The notes under the pieces were generated by a model. It saw nothing but the letters and a program-made list of their open reading frames with translations, searched no databases and was not told the DNA's origin. This document shows positions 7,052 through 7,163 of a stretch of DNA of 7,163 bases, piece after piece. Made by a program: the position numbers and the translations under genes. Source of the DNA: Halobacteriales archaeon SW_5_68_122. Its GTDB lineage: Archaea; Halobacteriota; Halobacteria; Halobacteriales; Haloarculaceae. The stretch lies in the NCBI GenBank assembly GCA_003022815.1, contig PXSL01000110.1, positions 1 through 7,163 on the forward strand. Direction: 5' to 3'. How positions within the stretch are numbered: position 1 is the stretch's first letter; each line of letters opens with the position of its first letter.

Positions 7052-7163
7052 ATGAACGGATCATTACGAACGGCTGAAGGATCACGGGCCGCGGGAGCGG
7101 GCGGCGGACGGCTCCGTAGGGGGGTGAAGGCACTGGTCTCGACCGGCGACGCGGTACTGCTGA
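7052..7163 (+). CDS. N-terminal fragment of an unidentified protein (runs off right edge)
   Basis: Thirty-seven codons from ATG 7052 remain open at the window end. The first 24 residues are Gly/Ala/Arg-rich and look unstructured. The stretch VKALVSTGDAVLL (25-37) has the look of a first beta strand and turn, and a Nudix domain beginning here is one possibility, but no diagnostic motif is inside the window. The start is supported mainly by the TATA box at 7021. A GTG at 7124 (VKALV) is an alternative start. Confidence 0.5.
   Translation, partial: MNGSLRTAEGSRAAGAGGGRLRRGVKALVSTGDAVLL

Overview
The window reads as haloarchaeal chromosome (class Halobacteria). It is GC-rich with strong G/C wobble bias, the proteins are rich in Asp/Glu, and most start codons sit about 25-30 bp downstream of a TATA-like element with no ribosome binding site, as expected for leaderless archaeal transcripts. 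The gene families (Trp-tRNA synthetase with an Asp-rich tail, long archaeal tRNA-splicing endonuclease, a NucS-N-like protein with zinc ribbons, a DUF1648 membrane protein) fit this placement. Species cannot be named from the sequence alone.

Layout. Positions 1-1232 (minus) hold an ABC exporter pair: an ATPase followed, with a 4-bp ATGA overlap, by an ABC-2 permease that runs off the left edge. Positions 1289-3006 (minus) hold trpS followed by a small haloarchaeal protein of unknown function, probably one transcript. A 522-bp divergent intergenic region (3007-3528) contains a 21-nt hairpin and AT-rich promoter-like islands. Then come a degenerate Nudix-family gene (3529-4071, plus), the splicing endonuclease endA (4106-4991, minus, convergent), a four-helix DUF1648 protein (5057-5461, minus), an unknown two-helix membrane protein (5664-6014, plus), a four-zinc-ribbon protein with a NucS-N-like domain (6000-6722, minus, tail overlapping its neighbour), a 329-bp intergenic region, and the first 37 codons of a plus-strand gene (from 7052).

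Main observation. Three conserved genes are broken by internal length changes rather than point mutations. The ABC ATPase has an exact 74-bp tandem duplication just after Walker A, which shifts the frame, and probably also an in-frame loss of about 18-20 codons. trpS changes frame twice, at about 2365 and 1785, and conserved segments of about 28 and 35 codons are absent at those points. endA changes frame at about 4830 with roughly 38-45 codons absent. Conserved sequence resumes immediately after every lesion, with no decay elsewhere. trpS should be essential, and endA is needed for tRNA intron removal, including the intron of haloarchaeal tRNA-Trp. The most economical reading is therefore assembly or amplification error, with real recent mutation second. 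Anyone using these protein sequences should treat the three as damaged until reads are checked.

Apart from that the region looks like ordinary housekeeping chromosome. I see no transposase, integrase, CRISPR array, rRNA, tRNA or defence cassette. The least explained items are the zinc-ribbon protein, the Nudix-like protein with an altered active-site box and a tiny leaderless-positioned upstream reading frame, and a 15-bp motif shared by two promoter regions.
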